NCBI GenBank assembly: GCA_026873275.1
Contig: JANTUC010000018.1
Location: forward strand, 702,001-766,000
Length of the DNA stretch: 64,000 nt
Origin: Pseudopithomyces maydicus
Lineage: Eukaryota > Ascomycota > Dothideomycetes > Pleosporales > Didymosphaeriaceae
Direction of reading: 5' to 3'
Each line of letters opens with the position of its first letter. Position 1 is the first letter of the stretch. Position numbers and translations under genes: made by a program. The notes beneath the pieces are model-generated. The model ran no database searches. It was not told where the DNA came from and was given only the letters and a program-made list of their open reading frames with translations. Of the stretch, positions 22,775 through 34,430 are shown piece after piece.

Positions 22775-24265
22775 AGATCAAAACTTGGATTCGTAGAGTT
22801 GGTCACAGGGTCGTTGTTGGATTCAATGGCACGTCGTCATAGCTAGAGCATGCATGGTTGAAACGGCCTCTGAAGTGCAGCAGGCGTTGGCCACTGAGGA
22901 TGGTTTCGTATATGATGATATTCAGGCTGCATCGCAGAATGCAGAGCGTTGAATTGACGAAGCGACGCAAGTATTGAAGATGGTTTTCGTCTGGGGTTCT
23001 AGGAAGCATCAGCAAGAAACATTATGGAGCCGAAGGTATGCGATGCGGTCCAGACTCCAGACAGGCCAAGAGAAGGTACTTTGAGTTCGAGGGACGCGTG
23101 ACATGAGAGAAGACAGCGTGCAGGCACTGGAGCACGCCGATTCGCCAATGGCCAAGGCTCCCCATGTCACGCGTGCGTGCGCTCACGCGTGCTCACGCCA
23201 CGACTTCGATTGGCGCCACAGCAGCCAGCTGAACCCCAGATTTGCAGGAGCGGGAATAAAGAGAGACGGCTGCACGAGTTGGTTATACGCTGGCGTGGCG
23301 TGGAATGAAGGCGGGCAGTCGCACGTCAAGTCCGGCGGCGGGAGTGTAGTGCCTGGCGTGCACAGCCGCAACTTGGGCGAATGGGGCAATGGGGACGGAG
23401 ATGTCGCAGTGAGACATGCTTGGATGCGGAAATTCGCCAACTAGCCCGCAGAGAGATGACCCGAAAGAAGGTTGTCGGTATGGGTAGGCATGGCAGCGAG
23501 GAGAATTTTTAGACATTGGGTATTGCTGTTTTGAGTTCAGTGACTGTCGATTCAGGTGAGGAGACGGCTCGTTTCGGTTCTTGTGGCGCGCGAGGCGGCC
23601 GAAGGTTATGGAGGCCGGTTCGGCGTGACTCTCTTCGAGGGCAATCTGGCTTCCGAACAGGGCAGCAGAGCCAAACAGAGTCAAACAGAGTCAAACAATC
23701 GGACAGGCGGGTCGCGGCATCGGCATTGGCATGGGATAGTTTTCAGGAACAGGCGCGCAAGGCTTGACGAGCGCTGTTCGGATGCTTGTTCGTATGGCTG
23801 GGCCGTGCACAGGCCTGAAACATGCGGAGAATGCACCAAGTGGATTGGGGGCGGGTGCAGGTGAAACAATGAAACACGGGCGATCAACAAGACAATACTG
23901 GGGCGTTGCATCTTGGATGGTCAGGCACGTCGCGCGCAGAGATGACGATGGGCGCTCTCTTTGCAACGCTGTCGCGCGTCGCGGGTATATAGCAACCTGC
24001 TATGGCATACTATAGCTGTTAGCAGAGCTGGTAAGAGATTAACAGCGTCATGCCTCCACTCGAGTGGTCCCTTCCCCGTGCGCACCCGTCGCGCTTGACC
24101 CTTTCGTCGTGCCCCTGCCATTCTTGCACACGCCCACGCCCATGCCCATTGCCATTCCCATCCCATTCCCGCTGACTGCGGACTCCGTCTTCTCCGATAT
24201 ACGCCCTGGCCACCAGGCCACCAGGCCACCTCGCTCGCTCGCTCCCCCTCTGCCTGCACATGTCG

Positions 24266-24311
24266 CTCTGCCTCTCTGCCTCTCTGCCTCTCTGCCTCTC
24301 TGCCTCTCTGC
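24266..24311. repeat. Octamer microsatellite (TCTCTGCC)n
   Basis: About six tandem copies of an eight-base CTCTGCCT unit, polypyrimidine on the plus strand, about 650 bases upstream of the tyrosinase start. Confidence 0.85.
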
Positions 24312-24954
24312 TCCCCCGCACAGTCCTCCTGGAGACGGCCACCAGCCAGTCCTGCAAATCAATAGTTCCCAGCTCCGTGGACAGTCGGCCAAAGTGCCCT
24401 TTCGAACCACACACGGTCGAATTCATGCCACTGCACGACTCGCACTGCGAGTCTGCACCACTGTGCACCGTTCCTGCAGCGCGCCACCGCATCTGGCTAC
24501 TCCCCTCCTCGCTTCCGGCTAGCCCAGGGGCACGCCGCTCGTAGATCGAGCGACCGAGCTGCATTGGGCGCGAGCCTACCCTGCAACGACCCGCTGCGGA
24601 CCCATAGGCCTCCAATCGCCTACACACCCCTGCTCCCCTCCCATGCGCAATCACGCCCGCAGCCACCGCCCGTTTTCCAAAATGGCAGGCAACGGAGTCA
24701 GATCCAGAATTAGGCGCTGTATATGACCCTGGAGCCCGCGCCGACATGCTGAACCACACACCGTCACTTCTCTCTTAATTGTCCATCGTTTGCCTCAGAG
24801 GTCCCGTCCGGTTCCTCCTTCTCCTTCATCTGACTGAGGCCTAGCCCCAAGTCGTCCAATCTTTTCCACAACATCGTTAATTTCTATTCGACTCGCTCCG
24901 TTTGGATATCTCCCTTTTCCCTTTCTCATTCTCATCTCTCCGGCGCTGGTAAAC

Positions 24955-27076
24955 ATGGCCGCCTTCAGCAAACCCCACAGCTTCATGAGCATGCTGCTCA
25001 CCGTTTTCGTCCTTCTCCAAGTCACTGTTGCCCTTTCTCACAATGGACACATGCACCCCGCCCATCGATCGCCTGCGGCCATGGATGCCCACCTCCAGGA
25101 AACTCGATCTATGCTCTTGGCACGTGCTGGCAGGGTCAACGTGAAGGGAGCCCCCGATGGCCAGGCTGCTCGTCAGGAGATCCGCGAGTTGAAGAAGAAC
25201 AAGGATCAATGGAACTTGTTCCTGTTGGCCATGGAGAGGTTCCAAAACAAGCCTAAGACCGACCCCATGTCCTACTACCAGATTGCCGGTGTCCACGGCC
25301 GCCCCTACGTCCAGTGGAACGACGCCGGCATGAAGCACATTGGTGGATACTGCCCGCACGGCCAGAACACCTTTGGCTCTTGGCACAGGCCCTACCTTGC
25401 TGTCTATGAGGTATGTTGAATGTGCCAAGTTTGAAACCCCTTCTAACGTCCCGCAGCAAGCTGTGTACCTGAACGCTCAAGAAGTGGTCGCCTCTTTCCC
25501 TCGCAACCAGCAGGCACGGTGGCAGAACGCTCTTCGCGGCCTTCGTATCCCCTACTATGACTGGGCTGCTGAGCCTCCTCGTGGAGAGCCTGCTATTCCC
25601 ACTTCGATCCGCGACCAGACCGTCAGTGTGACCAAGCCCCAGGGTAAGGTTACCATCCGTAACCCGCTCTACTCTTACACTTGGGGCAACTCTCTTCCCA
25701 GCGAGATGGGATGGGGCCCAAGCAACGGTTTCCCCACTACTCTTCGTCGTCCCGTCTCGAACCCCACTCGCAGCAACAACAACCAAGTAAACGCCATCTT
25801 CGGCCAAGCCCGCGTGGGGTGGCGCCAGCGTGTTTTTGCACTCTTCGCTAGCAAGCAACCCTGGGGTTATGCTTCCACCGCTGCTTTCGGTGTCAAGACG
25901 AGCCGCAGTAACGCTGACAGCTTCGAGTCCATCCACGACGATATCCACAGCACTGTCGGTGGCACTGATGGACACATGAGCTACCTCGACGTCGCTGCTT
26001 TCGATCCTTTCTTCTGGCTCCACCACACCAACGTTGACCGTCTCCTCACCATGTACCAGGCCGTCGTCCCCAACACTTATGTTGTGCCTGGAAGAGTCAA
26101 CCGCGACATGGCTCAGTGGAATGCCGGTCAGATCAACGATGCCAACACTCCTCTGGTTCCCTTCCAAAAGGATAACAGCGGCAGAGCCTACACCTCCAAC
26201 GATGTCAAGGAGACCCGTGTCCTCGGTTACTACTACCCTGAGACCCAGTCGCGCAACCGTCAGGACGTCGTCAGGGCCGTGAACAGGCTCTACGGCATGG
26301 GCGAGCGTCAAATGCAGAAGCGTGACAACGAGGATGCTGCCCCCATCTACCCTGGCCGTCCTTTCAAGGCTGGTGACTACGACACTGTTCTTTCGGTCGT
26401 TGGTGACAAGTACGCTATGCCTGGATCGTACCAGGTGCACTGCTTCCTCGGCGCTAAGCCTGCCAACGGTACCGCTCCTGCTCACCTCCCTACTGGCATG
26501 ATCAACGGCACTGTTCCCACTACTAAGCCCATCAACGGTACCACTGGAAACGGAACCAGCGAGTTCGAGTACGGATTCGATTCCAGTTACGTCGGTTCGC
26601 ACAGCTTCCTCGGTGGCTCTGTCGCTGGCAGTGGCAACGGTACCTCCCCTACTCTTGTCGAGGGTTGCATTCCCATCACTGCTGCCCTTCAAGAAAAGGA
26701 GGCCAACGGCGAGCTTGCTTCTTTGCACCCCGACCACGTTGAGCCTTACCTCAAGGAGAACCTCAGCTACAAGGTCATTGGTCCCAATGGCCAGGAGTTC
26801 AACCCTGAGGACATTCCCAACTTCCACGTTCAGGTCAAGTCTTGCGAAGTTCAGCCCACCACAAACGAGGATGAGCTTCCCGAGTACAAGGACTACATCG
26901 AGCTTCCTCGTGCTGAGCTTCCTGCTTCCACTCCCTGGACTTACACTCCTGGTCCTCTTGACACTACACCCGACCTTCCCCTGGCGAGTGATGAGGGCCA
27001 GTGTATCAGCCAGCAGACGATCCGCTACGTTGACCCTGCGGGAAACTTCCTGTATGAGGAGATTACCGGCATGTAA
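24955..27076 (+). CDS. Secreted tyrosinase (polyphenol oxidase)
   Basis: Type-3 copper enzyme hydroxylating monophenols and oxidising diphenols to quinones, giving DOPA-type pigments or crosslinks. Exons 24955-25410 and 25457-27076 (46-base intron, phase 0) give 692 codons (691 residues). Hydrophobic residues about 10-27 form a signal peptide, so the protein is probably extracellular. Copper A histidines: VHG, CPHG and GSWHRPYLAVYEQA, the last spanning the intron. Copper B: HDDIHSTVGG and FWLHHTNVDRL. A C-terminal domain follows (from about 430), containing CFLG and several N-glycosylation sites (NGT), ending near ITGM. In this family that domain shields the active site until cleaved. Frame intact; codon use strongly biased to C-ending codons, suggesting high expression. 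Confidence 0.95.
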
Positions 27077-27671
27077 AGATATGAGGTGTACATAAGAGCG
27101 TAATGGTACGTACATAGGTATGACTGTGGCAGCTAGACAATGACGGGCTGGTATAATACCAAGTTGGTGTATGGACAAAGGATGATGTTACTTCTGTTGT
27201 GTTTATTCTAGGGCATTTGAGGCGTTGATATCCCCCATGTGATGTGTATTTTCCTTCTGTTTAGACTATACCATCTAATCGAAAGTTTCCGATCTTCAAC
27301 TTCATTGCGCCGAAATGTGAGTGAGAGTGATTCTTCTGTGGGTTTAAGCTATAATTAATATGACACAATAAGTGACTTAATCCTTCAACTTGGTGTTGTG
27401 TTTACATGGAGGATGCTGTAGATTTGTATCCAGGTCTCCAGTACACCTGTAAATGGCATTTTACATTCACGATATGTTTAACCAAAGAACGTACTGCAGG
27501 AACTAGACTAACCCTATGGTTCAATACAGCGCACATCCGGTCCACCAACTGGCTAGATCCCAACCACCAAGTTGACAGCAACTAGATCAACGCAAGCTTG
27601 CGTCATGCTTCCAAAGCTCCCACGGATCTCCGCACTTTCACACCCCCTTCACACCTCACTCCTCCTCCAAC
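27077..27671. other. Intergenic downstream of the tyrosinase
   Basis: About 600 AT-rich bases; tyrosinase 3' region and the promoter of the next small gene. No gene supported. Confidence 0.5.
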
Positions 27672-28072
27672 ATGTCCTCCCCAAATGTAGCCAAACGTCA
27701 AGACTTCACCAAAGAATCACTCGACATCTTCTTCCACCTCAAATCCCTCATCTTATGCAAGTGCTCTCCCACCAACCGTCTGCCTCATGACGTCACCCGA
27801 GCCGTTCTCACGTACATGCAGCGAACGCAAAGCTAGCACACGGCGCAACGCTCAATGGGAAGCCACGCAGCTATGACATCGTCAGTACCAGTCGGGTTCG
27901 CGGGCAGGTTCAGTATCGCGTCATGCTGGTTGGGTACGAGGAGAATAACAAGGCGACGGGGAGGGTGGATGTCGATAGCAAGGTGTTGGGGAAGAGCGCG
28001 GTGAGACAGAGTCTGAATCAGGCGATGGAGGACCTTTTGAAGAGGATGCAGGAAGAGTTGTGGAAGGATTGA
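27672..28072 (+). CDS. Small hypothetical protein with an apparent GC-AG intron
   Basis: Exons 27672-27756 and 27822-28072 give 112 codons (111 residues). The intron begins GCAAGT, the form taken by nearly all GC...AG introns, and ends CATGCAG. Splicing joins SLIL to SNAKLAHGATLNG in frame at phase 1; no GT donor gives a continuous product. The protein has a hydrophobic helix near the start (LDIFFHLKSLIL), a probable beta region (YDIVSTSRVRGQVQYRVMLVGYEE) and a charged C-terminal helix (MEDLLKRMQEELWKD). It lacks a signal peptide. I do not recognise the family. Confidence 0.6.
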
Positions 28073-28829
28073 TGGGGGTTGTCGATCATGGTGTGGGTGC
28101 TGCAGGGGGTTGGATAGCGGCTAGAGCTCGTTTTGGCTAGGCGTCGGTAGGATGCACTCACTACTGTGGGAGCGGAAACATGGTGTTGTGTTGGATCGTC
28201 GTGCTTGAATAGTGGGTACAGAGACGACGTTGGTAATTTCATGCTTGATAGTCTTGATATTTAATTTTTGGGATGTTAAGATGCAATCAAATATGTGCAT
28301 GGCCTTTCTGCTAGGAACACACGGATACTCTACACAGTACATATTGATTTATTGATACACACATAAAGTATATAATTATTTCAGAGTGAAACGAGGACGA
28401 ATTTTTGGCGGTACACAACACTTGCAATTGTCATGCATATCAGAATATCAATTCATACATGTAGTAGTCTGTTAGAGTAAATATTATCTATTGCCATAGC
28501 CTATGAGATTTAGAGATCCAAAACGGTCCTATCAATGCTACATCACAATACAAGATATTATGGCGCTACCAATTATGGCAACATATGTGTTAGTGTTTCT
28601 TAAACTGTCAGCAGTGCCGCGATTTTAGAGGAAAGTTGTAACGCTGGATTTCTTTTCCGGTTGTGCCATTATGATATTTTCATTCATTCATTACCTGAGC
28701 CCGCGGGCAGTTTCAGGTCAAGTGACGTACTCTAGACCTCGGGACCAACGATCTTTGCTAATCAAAGCTCATGATGTCCATGTAAAACAGTATAGAGTTG
28801 GGCATAGTAGGAGGCGCTAGTAATGCTCC
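28073..28829. other. AT-rich intergenic region between convergent genes
   Basis: About 760 AT-rich bases between the 3' ends of two convergent small genes. No gene or repeat is recognised. Confidence 0.5.
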
Positions 28830-29493
28830 TCAGTAGTAGTCGCCAAGCCTACGCTTCTTGACATCCGCATCCTTGCCCCTCGAGAAATTGTCTCGGCGAT
28901 AATCGGGGCGAAGAGTCCTGGTATCGTCAATAGGGCCCGAGAATCGTTGGATAGCCTTGTTCACGTCGAGCCTGAACTCCCCGTCCTCCTCTCGATATCC
29001 CTGTTGCCCATACAGCTGATCTCCAACCTTCGCCCTCACTGCAGAGTATAAGTAGATGATCATCATGTAGAGTGTGATTAGATGCAACGTACTGAACAAT
29101 GCACCTGTATCCTTCATTAAGCCATCGGCCAGGACGCGGGCGGCCTCGAGGGCGTTGGAGCCGGTCTCCTTGCGGAGGATGCGGGTGCGGCCGTCTAGGG
29201 AGCACACGAGGACGCATGCGTAATTATCGTTGGGGTCGGGAGCAATGATGAAGTCTGTTTATACGTAAGCATACTGTGTAGTCGAATGTTTGGACACATA
29301 CCGAAGAACTTGCGTCCTTCACTGCCGTAGAGGATGCGCGCATTGCCCAACACCAACTGCTTGACTTCCAAGATCTCGCGAACCTATTGTGATGTTAACG
29401 GTGTATTTAACCCGATAGACTGCAGCCGTTTACCTTGGAAGTGTCGTGAACCGGGCTATCAGTCGCGATGAGGTGGCTGTCGTTGACGTCCAT
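28830..29493 (-). CDS. Hypothetical protein, four exons
   Basis: Exons 29493-29434, 29383-29302, 29254-29093 and 29038-28830 give 171 codons (170 residues). All introns (50, 47, 54 bases) are GT...AG and their phases match, which supports a real gene. Compact, globular-looking N-terminal two-thirds (VREILEVKQLVLGNARILYG, then FIIAPDPNDNYACVLVCSLD), then a basic disordered tail ending KKRRLGDYY that could be a nuclear signal. I do not recognise it. An extra upstream exon from a start at 29770 cannot be excluded. Confidence 0.65.
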
Positions 29494-30032
29494 GATCTAA
29501 TTTTCGTTACGAACAATCGCGGTAGTTCTTAGCTGTTGTGTTGGCAAAGCTTTCCAAGCTGTCTAACTTTTCGGAGGAGGTGCGCCGATGAAAGGTGAGA
29601 TCTAGACCAGGTAGCAGCGAAAGATGGTGCGGTGAGAAGAGAAAGGGAGATTGGATCGGAGGGGAGAGAGGATATTTATATTTACCAGTGGCGCTAAAAG
29701 TGCAAACGCTGTCAAGTAAAGGCGGGGACTCAGGGCCACGGCTATCGCCCTCTTCTCTCACTTCTGCCATTGAGTTATCGGTGTATAGAGACTACAGTTG
29801 AGCCTACATGGATGCGAGCGTCTCTCGGGAGGTTTCACTCTTAGGCTTTATCCATCATTATGTTGATCAAGACTAAATGTTCCTGAAGTTTTGTTGTTCT
29901 GTTGTTGTCGATAGTGATAGGAAGATTCAGACCAAACATTTGTGTCAGTGTCCCATGCACATACTTCTCAATATGTCGAAAGATACATTATACCCTTGAC
30001 GATGAGAAGACAAACAGCCAGTTTCCCGTAAT
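29494..30032. other. Intergenic between two minus-strand hypothetical genes
   Basis: About 540 bases. It carries an 87-codon minus-strand frame (29507-29770), possibly leader or an extra first exon of the gene at 28830-29493. Not called as a gene. Confidence 0.4.
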
Positions 30033-32030
30033 TCACGACTCAATCTCCATATCATCTTCATCTTCACTTTCAACTCTTCCGCTGTCATAATCCTGAACTT
30101 CATCCCCATGCCTGGCGTGATCTTTTGCCTCCAAAAGACTGAGCACCTTCATCTCACTCGGCACCAGAAACCCTTTGACATGCTCATACCGTTCCAGATA
30201 CCTCAAAAGCGGTTGGTATCCGATTTGTCTCACGCTCGGCCCACGTCCTTTATCGTTCTCTGCATCGTCTATATCTCCACCATCATAGAGATCCTCATCA
30301 TCTTCCAAACCATCCTCAGATGCCTGACCATAGCCTTCCGACCGCATAAACACAGCCCTTCTCCCTTCCTCATACGTCCTCCGCACGTACCTCTCAATGT
30401 TCCAGAATGGATCAGAATTCACATTCTCCTCATGCATCCACTGATACCGGCCTGTGCCTTCCTGCGTATATTTCTCCACGTACACCTTGAGCATTCTGAC
30501 TCTCTCTTCCGTGCAGCCGACTTTGAGTGCTAATCCAGCGATCCCAGTGAGTCCTTCGAGCGGGGTATCTTGCGCTCTCTTCTGGTCCCTTTTCGTGGTA
30601 TCGAGGAAGGAAATGATGTGGTCTTCGGAGTTATTGGAGGCGTAATTGAGGATGTGGATGAGGAGGTTAATGTATGAGAGGATGGGCGCTGCGTCTACGT
30701 CGCGGAAGGGTATGGGGAACGAGATAGACGTTATGGCAGGAAACGGGTCAGTTGGTGGATCGTCTAAGGGTAGGGAGTGTTGACGATCATTATGTTTCAT
30801 TGCCTCTTGATCTTTGGATGAAGTGCTGCAAGTTATGGCTTCGTCCGTATCCGAAGACGTGGCTTCGTAGTCGTCGTGTGAAGTCAATGTAGCGGTAGTA
30901 AAGCCAATTTGCGAACCCCTCCCTCTGTTGTACTTTGAACGATATCTTTGATCAAACCGGCAACATCGACCTCCGTGGATGTCCGATGGATTTTCTCCCA
31001 CCATGCTTGCCCTTCTTCACCGAGAAACTCATCTTGGCGTTGTGCCTGTATGTCATTGTCTATTATACCATCAAGCCACTTCTGGCATTTGCGATTCCAT
31101 CGTCTTTGTCTGTGCAGTTGTCCCTCTTCACTCGTTCTCTTGTCGCCAATTATCTCTTGCCAGAAATCTTTCCACATCCGTTTCTTCTCCATGTACATCT
31201 TCTTGACCTCTCTGCGAGTCAGAAAATTTGATAAGGGCCGGTATCTTAGCAGATATTCAGGTGTTGTCATCGTCCCCAGTTCACGCTCGAATGCCGTCAC
31301 CAGGAGAAGCAGGTTGGTGATCTTATTCTTTTCCCATGGGATTTCCGGTCCATTTGTGGATAATTTCCGGTGGAAAGTGACCTGTGGGTGACATCTCTCC
31401 GAGGCAAGCACAGATAGTAACCTCTTGAAACTGGAGTCTGAAAATTGACTGATTTTTTTCAATGTCTCCATTACAGTGTTAATCTCTTTCTCCCATTCAT
31501 TCCTCTTCTCAAGCTCGAGCGAGTATCTCTGCAGCGTAAATTGTAGCGTCCAGGCACGAGAGTCATATGCAAGTTCCGCCTCTTTATCCGTCAACAAGCC
31601 ATCGGCCTCCTCCACCCCTCTTGCACACCAACAGGCTTATCCTCCCCCGTTTCGGCGTTGCGCGTAGAGCCCATGCGTTGCGTCTGAGAATCGATTCCTT
31701 CTTTTGCTCTTCAGATCGTCTCCAAGCATCTCTTCTGGCTTTGATGGCACGTCGCTCGTCGTCTGTCTCGGTACCGACCAGCTTTTCAGGAAGGGAAGGT
31801 GTGTCCCACAGCACCAGAGATATGCTGCGTTCCTTCAGAGCAGCACATAAGCCATTATAGAGCCACTGCAGTCTGTTTTCATGACGATCTGGACCTGTGG
31901 TATACTGCTCGTCAACTTTGACGGAGCTGAGAAGGACGAGAGGAATGTGGACATCTATATGCACCGGCACCCCATGCGAAGGTCGACTAGGCGATCGTGA
32001 TGGACTCGGTGCGATAAGCGTGCGGGTCAT
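30033..32030 (-). CDS. Hypothetical protein of 666 residues, three apparent frameshifts
   Basis: Three overlapping open frames on the minus strand form one gene if one base is added at each of three C-runs: 31644-31648, 31615-31618 and 30916-30919. The total from 32030 to 30033 then becomes 667 codons exactly. The first join changes TPKRG to continue EDKPVGV, the second gives QEGVEEADGLL, and the third gives TEGGGSQIGF. I recognise no family. It has a charged N-terminal region (ERRAIKARRDAWRRSEEQKK), a Trp/Lys-rich helical middle (KKMYMEKKRMWKDFWQEI) and a long acidic tail. The start at 32030 (MTRTLIAPSPSR) is tentative: there is a good splice acceptor (TTTCCAG) just upstream at about 32104, so an earlier exon is possible. 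Confidence 0.6.
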
Positions 32031-32561
32031 TGGAAGTTTTTCGATCCGGACATTACACAAAGTCTCATGTGCTCCGGATGCAGTTCTGAGAATGACGTTT
32101 ATCTGGAAAGCGGTTGAAAAGTGTAAGTACGAGGATAAATACGGTGCACGATAGTAGGACGAATAATAAATACACCTGGAATCTGTTGGAGAACGGCGAG
32201 AAGAAAATATCCAAGCAAGGCGGGGCAGATGTAGGTGCAAGCTTGTCTTGTGGGATGAAACAAAGAAATGACCAAGTAGGATGTTAAGTGCGCACAAACA
32301 AAGCGAAGGCAAGATGCATCATAAGTGGAGGACGATAGGACTAAGTTTCCAAACTATGTGTACTTGCCCAATACAAGCGATGACTGCCCACTTAACTGTC
32401 AACCATAAATCATGGTTGTTGTCTATACTGAAGTTCCGATTCTGAAATGTGTCCAAAAAGCCGAAGGACAGGAAGCACTATGTACCGCTACTTTCCTCTC
32501 ATCTAGCTATTGCATGGACAGTGCATGCTGAATGCATAACCTAGTATCCTTCCTGGAATAT
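32031..32561. other. Intergenic
   Basis: About 530 bases, upstream of the unknown gene and downstream of SEC14. A possible first exon for the upstream gene may lie here; otherwise nothing recognised. Confidence 0.4.
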
Positions 32562-33769
32562 CTAGGCCGCGTTTGCGGTATTGGGGTTCTGAGCGGGCGC
32601 AGCAGCAGGGTCGACGCCCTCGGGCCCAGCGCCTGTCAGCGGCTGCTGAACATTAACACCCTCTGTCGGCTCGGGTAGCTTGGTGTTATCGATGACGTTC
32701 TTGTCTTCGTCCTTCTTCGCCCACTTGGGTGGCTTCACCCACTGCGAGTCTTGCCAGGGACCGGCATCACTCAGTTCGCAACCGCCCGCACACTCGCAGG
32801 TTCCACCAAACTGCTTGGGCAGGTTCTCGGCAGGCACTTGGGCGAGCAGTTCCTTCTGGTAGCCACCACCGAGGATGTGGATTTTGTTAACAGTCACAGG
32901 GTCAAGGAAGCGCTTGACGAAGCTCCAGACGCCCGAGAAGCCCCAGGGTGCGTTGATGACGTACATCTTGCCGAGGCGCTCAGGGTAGTAGTTCTGCGAG
33001 ATGCCGGATACGGCCTGGAGGTAGCCGTAGACAGAGCTGGCCTTGCTGATGCCGACGCCCTTGAGGTCCATGATGGAGCACGACGTCTCGAGGAGGTAGC
33101 CCGACTTGCGAGAGCAGGCAGGCAGACGCGGGTCGGCCATCTTCTCGTACTCGCAGACGAGGTTCTGAATCATGCGTTCCTGCGATGTGATCTTGCCCAT
33201 GGCGGCGAGGTCGACGTTGCCGAGCTGCTCGATGTAGACAGGGCGGCCATCCTGGACAGTCAGCAGCGAAGCAGGGCTGGAGGACCCGACATACCTTGTC
33301 TGTCTTGTGGTAGTACTGCGGGTAGTACTTGAAGATTTGCGGTCGCTCCTTGTAATCGAAGGTGCGCACCAGCTCCTCGACGCCCACTTCTGCATACGTT
33401 GCCCGCCACTTCTCCGTATCGACGAACCTGGGGGGCATCAGCCAGCTCACGGGGGCGGTTGTCGGCGACGAGCACTCACATCTGCTTGGACAGGGTGACG
33501 TCGAACTTTCGCGCACGCAGGAAGCGCAGCTGCAGACAAATCAGCACGGCGCCAGGGGCTGGCTTCTCTTGCACGCACCAAGGTCAGCGTGTCCAGGTTC
33601 TTGGTGTAGCCCTCCTGCTCGAGCAGGGCCCTGAGCTGGTGGACCTGGGCATCCTGCTCAGGCGTGGTGTGGCCGGGGTGGCCGTTCTGGGGGTGGGTGC
33701 GGTGGTGGGGTAGTCGTAGTTGTCGTACTTGGGGTCGAGCGGGAGCTCTTTCGCGCCGGGGGCTGCCAT
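32562..33769 (-). CDS. SEC14: Sec14-type phosphatidylinositol/phosphatidylcholine transfer protein, one apparent frameshift
   Basis: CRAL-TRIO protein that exchanges PI and PC and sustains lipid signalling for Golgi secretion; peripheral, cytosolic and Golgi. Exons 33769-33579, 33529-33480, 33427-33295 and 33251-32562. Seen: N-terminal helical region with YTKNLDTLTLLRFLRARKFD, then FKYYPQYYHKTD, GRPVYIEQLGNVD, the lipid-pocket run SIMDLKGVGIS and YPERLGKMYVINAPWGFS, then LPKQFGGTCEC. The C-terminal tail is Pro/Ala-rich. Frame breaks at the five-G run 33689-33693; adding one base restores the register and gives exactly 355 codons (354 residues), close to other fungal Sec14 proteins. Fungi carry several Sec14 homologues; the strong match over the core and GGTCEC end suggests the principal one. 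Confidence 0.92.
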
Positions 33770-34430
33770 GATGTGTATCGGGTCGGGGGTGCAAGTCTCG
33801 GGGGGAGTATCAAAGCGCAGAGTCGACTGTCTGAGTCTCCAGGGCGAGGAGACGTTGAGAAGGAAATGACGACGGACTGGGGCTAGGCGCACGTTGACCG
33901 CCGCATCCAAGCGAGCGCGAGGGGGGCTCGGGGCGCCGCTGGACCCTGCCTGGGCCCCTGTGGGTACAGCAACGACAACGGCGACGACCATGACCACGAC
34001 GACGGCGTGAACAGTGAAGCACCCGTCTGTCCAGCCCGACTGGGCGGAGACGTCGGCCCATTTTGTAGCTAACTAACTCATACATCTGCAGAAGTAACGA
34101 CAAACATAATCCAGACCATCTCTCTCCACCCACATACAACCCGCCTCTTCTCGCACACGCCCTCCCCCTAAACAGTTAAACGAGCGTCGTCCCAAGGCCC
34201 ACTACCCAAGAGCCAGAAGCAACGCACAGAACAACAAACGTCATGTGCCGCCGCCTTGCCTGTACACGAACCCGAGTCCAGTCCAGCCGACAAGATAGGA
34301 AAAAGACAGCTAAAACAGTCCAACACCAACGTATGACGCCCAAACATGACAGACGAGAAAATCCACCAACGCGTCTATGCACACGTGTTCAAGCAAACGT
34401 CCAAAAACAAGTCATCGCACAGCACCGCCT
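33770..34430. other. Intergenic, SEC14 promoter and CCR4 3' flank
   Basis: About 660 bases with no supported gene. Confidence 0.5.

Larger units (their letters stand above)
21707..24954. other. 3.2-kb gene-poor gap
   Basis: No gene supported over 3.2 kb; the longest open frames here are G/C-composition artefacts. It contains several short tandem repeats (listed separately). No transposon ORF, terminal repeats or RNA gene was seen. The right end must hold the tyrosinase promoter. Confidence 0.5.

Noticed and set aside
24019..24759. A 246-codon minus-strand frame in the gap before the tyrosinase
   Set aside because: Repetitive Arg/Glu product made by the octamer microsatellite; no motif or splice support.
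25253..27178. A 641-codon open frame on the strand opposite the tyrosinase
   Set aside because: It mirrors the tyrosinase codon use (strong C at third positions removes antisense stops). It has no motif, and the sense gene is certain.
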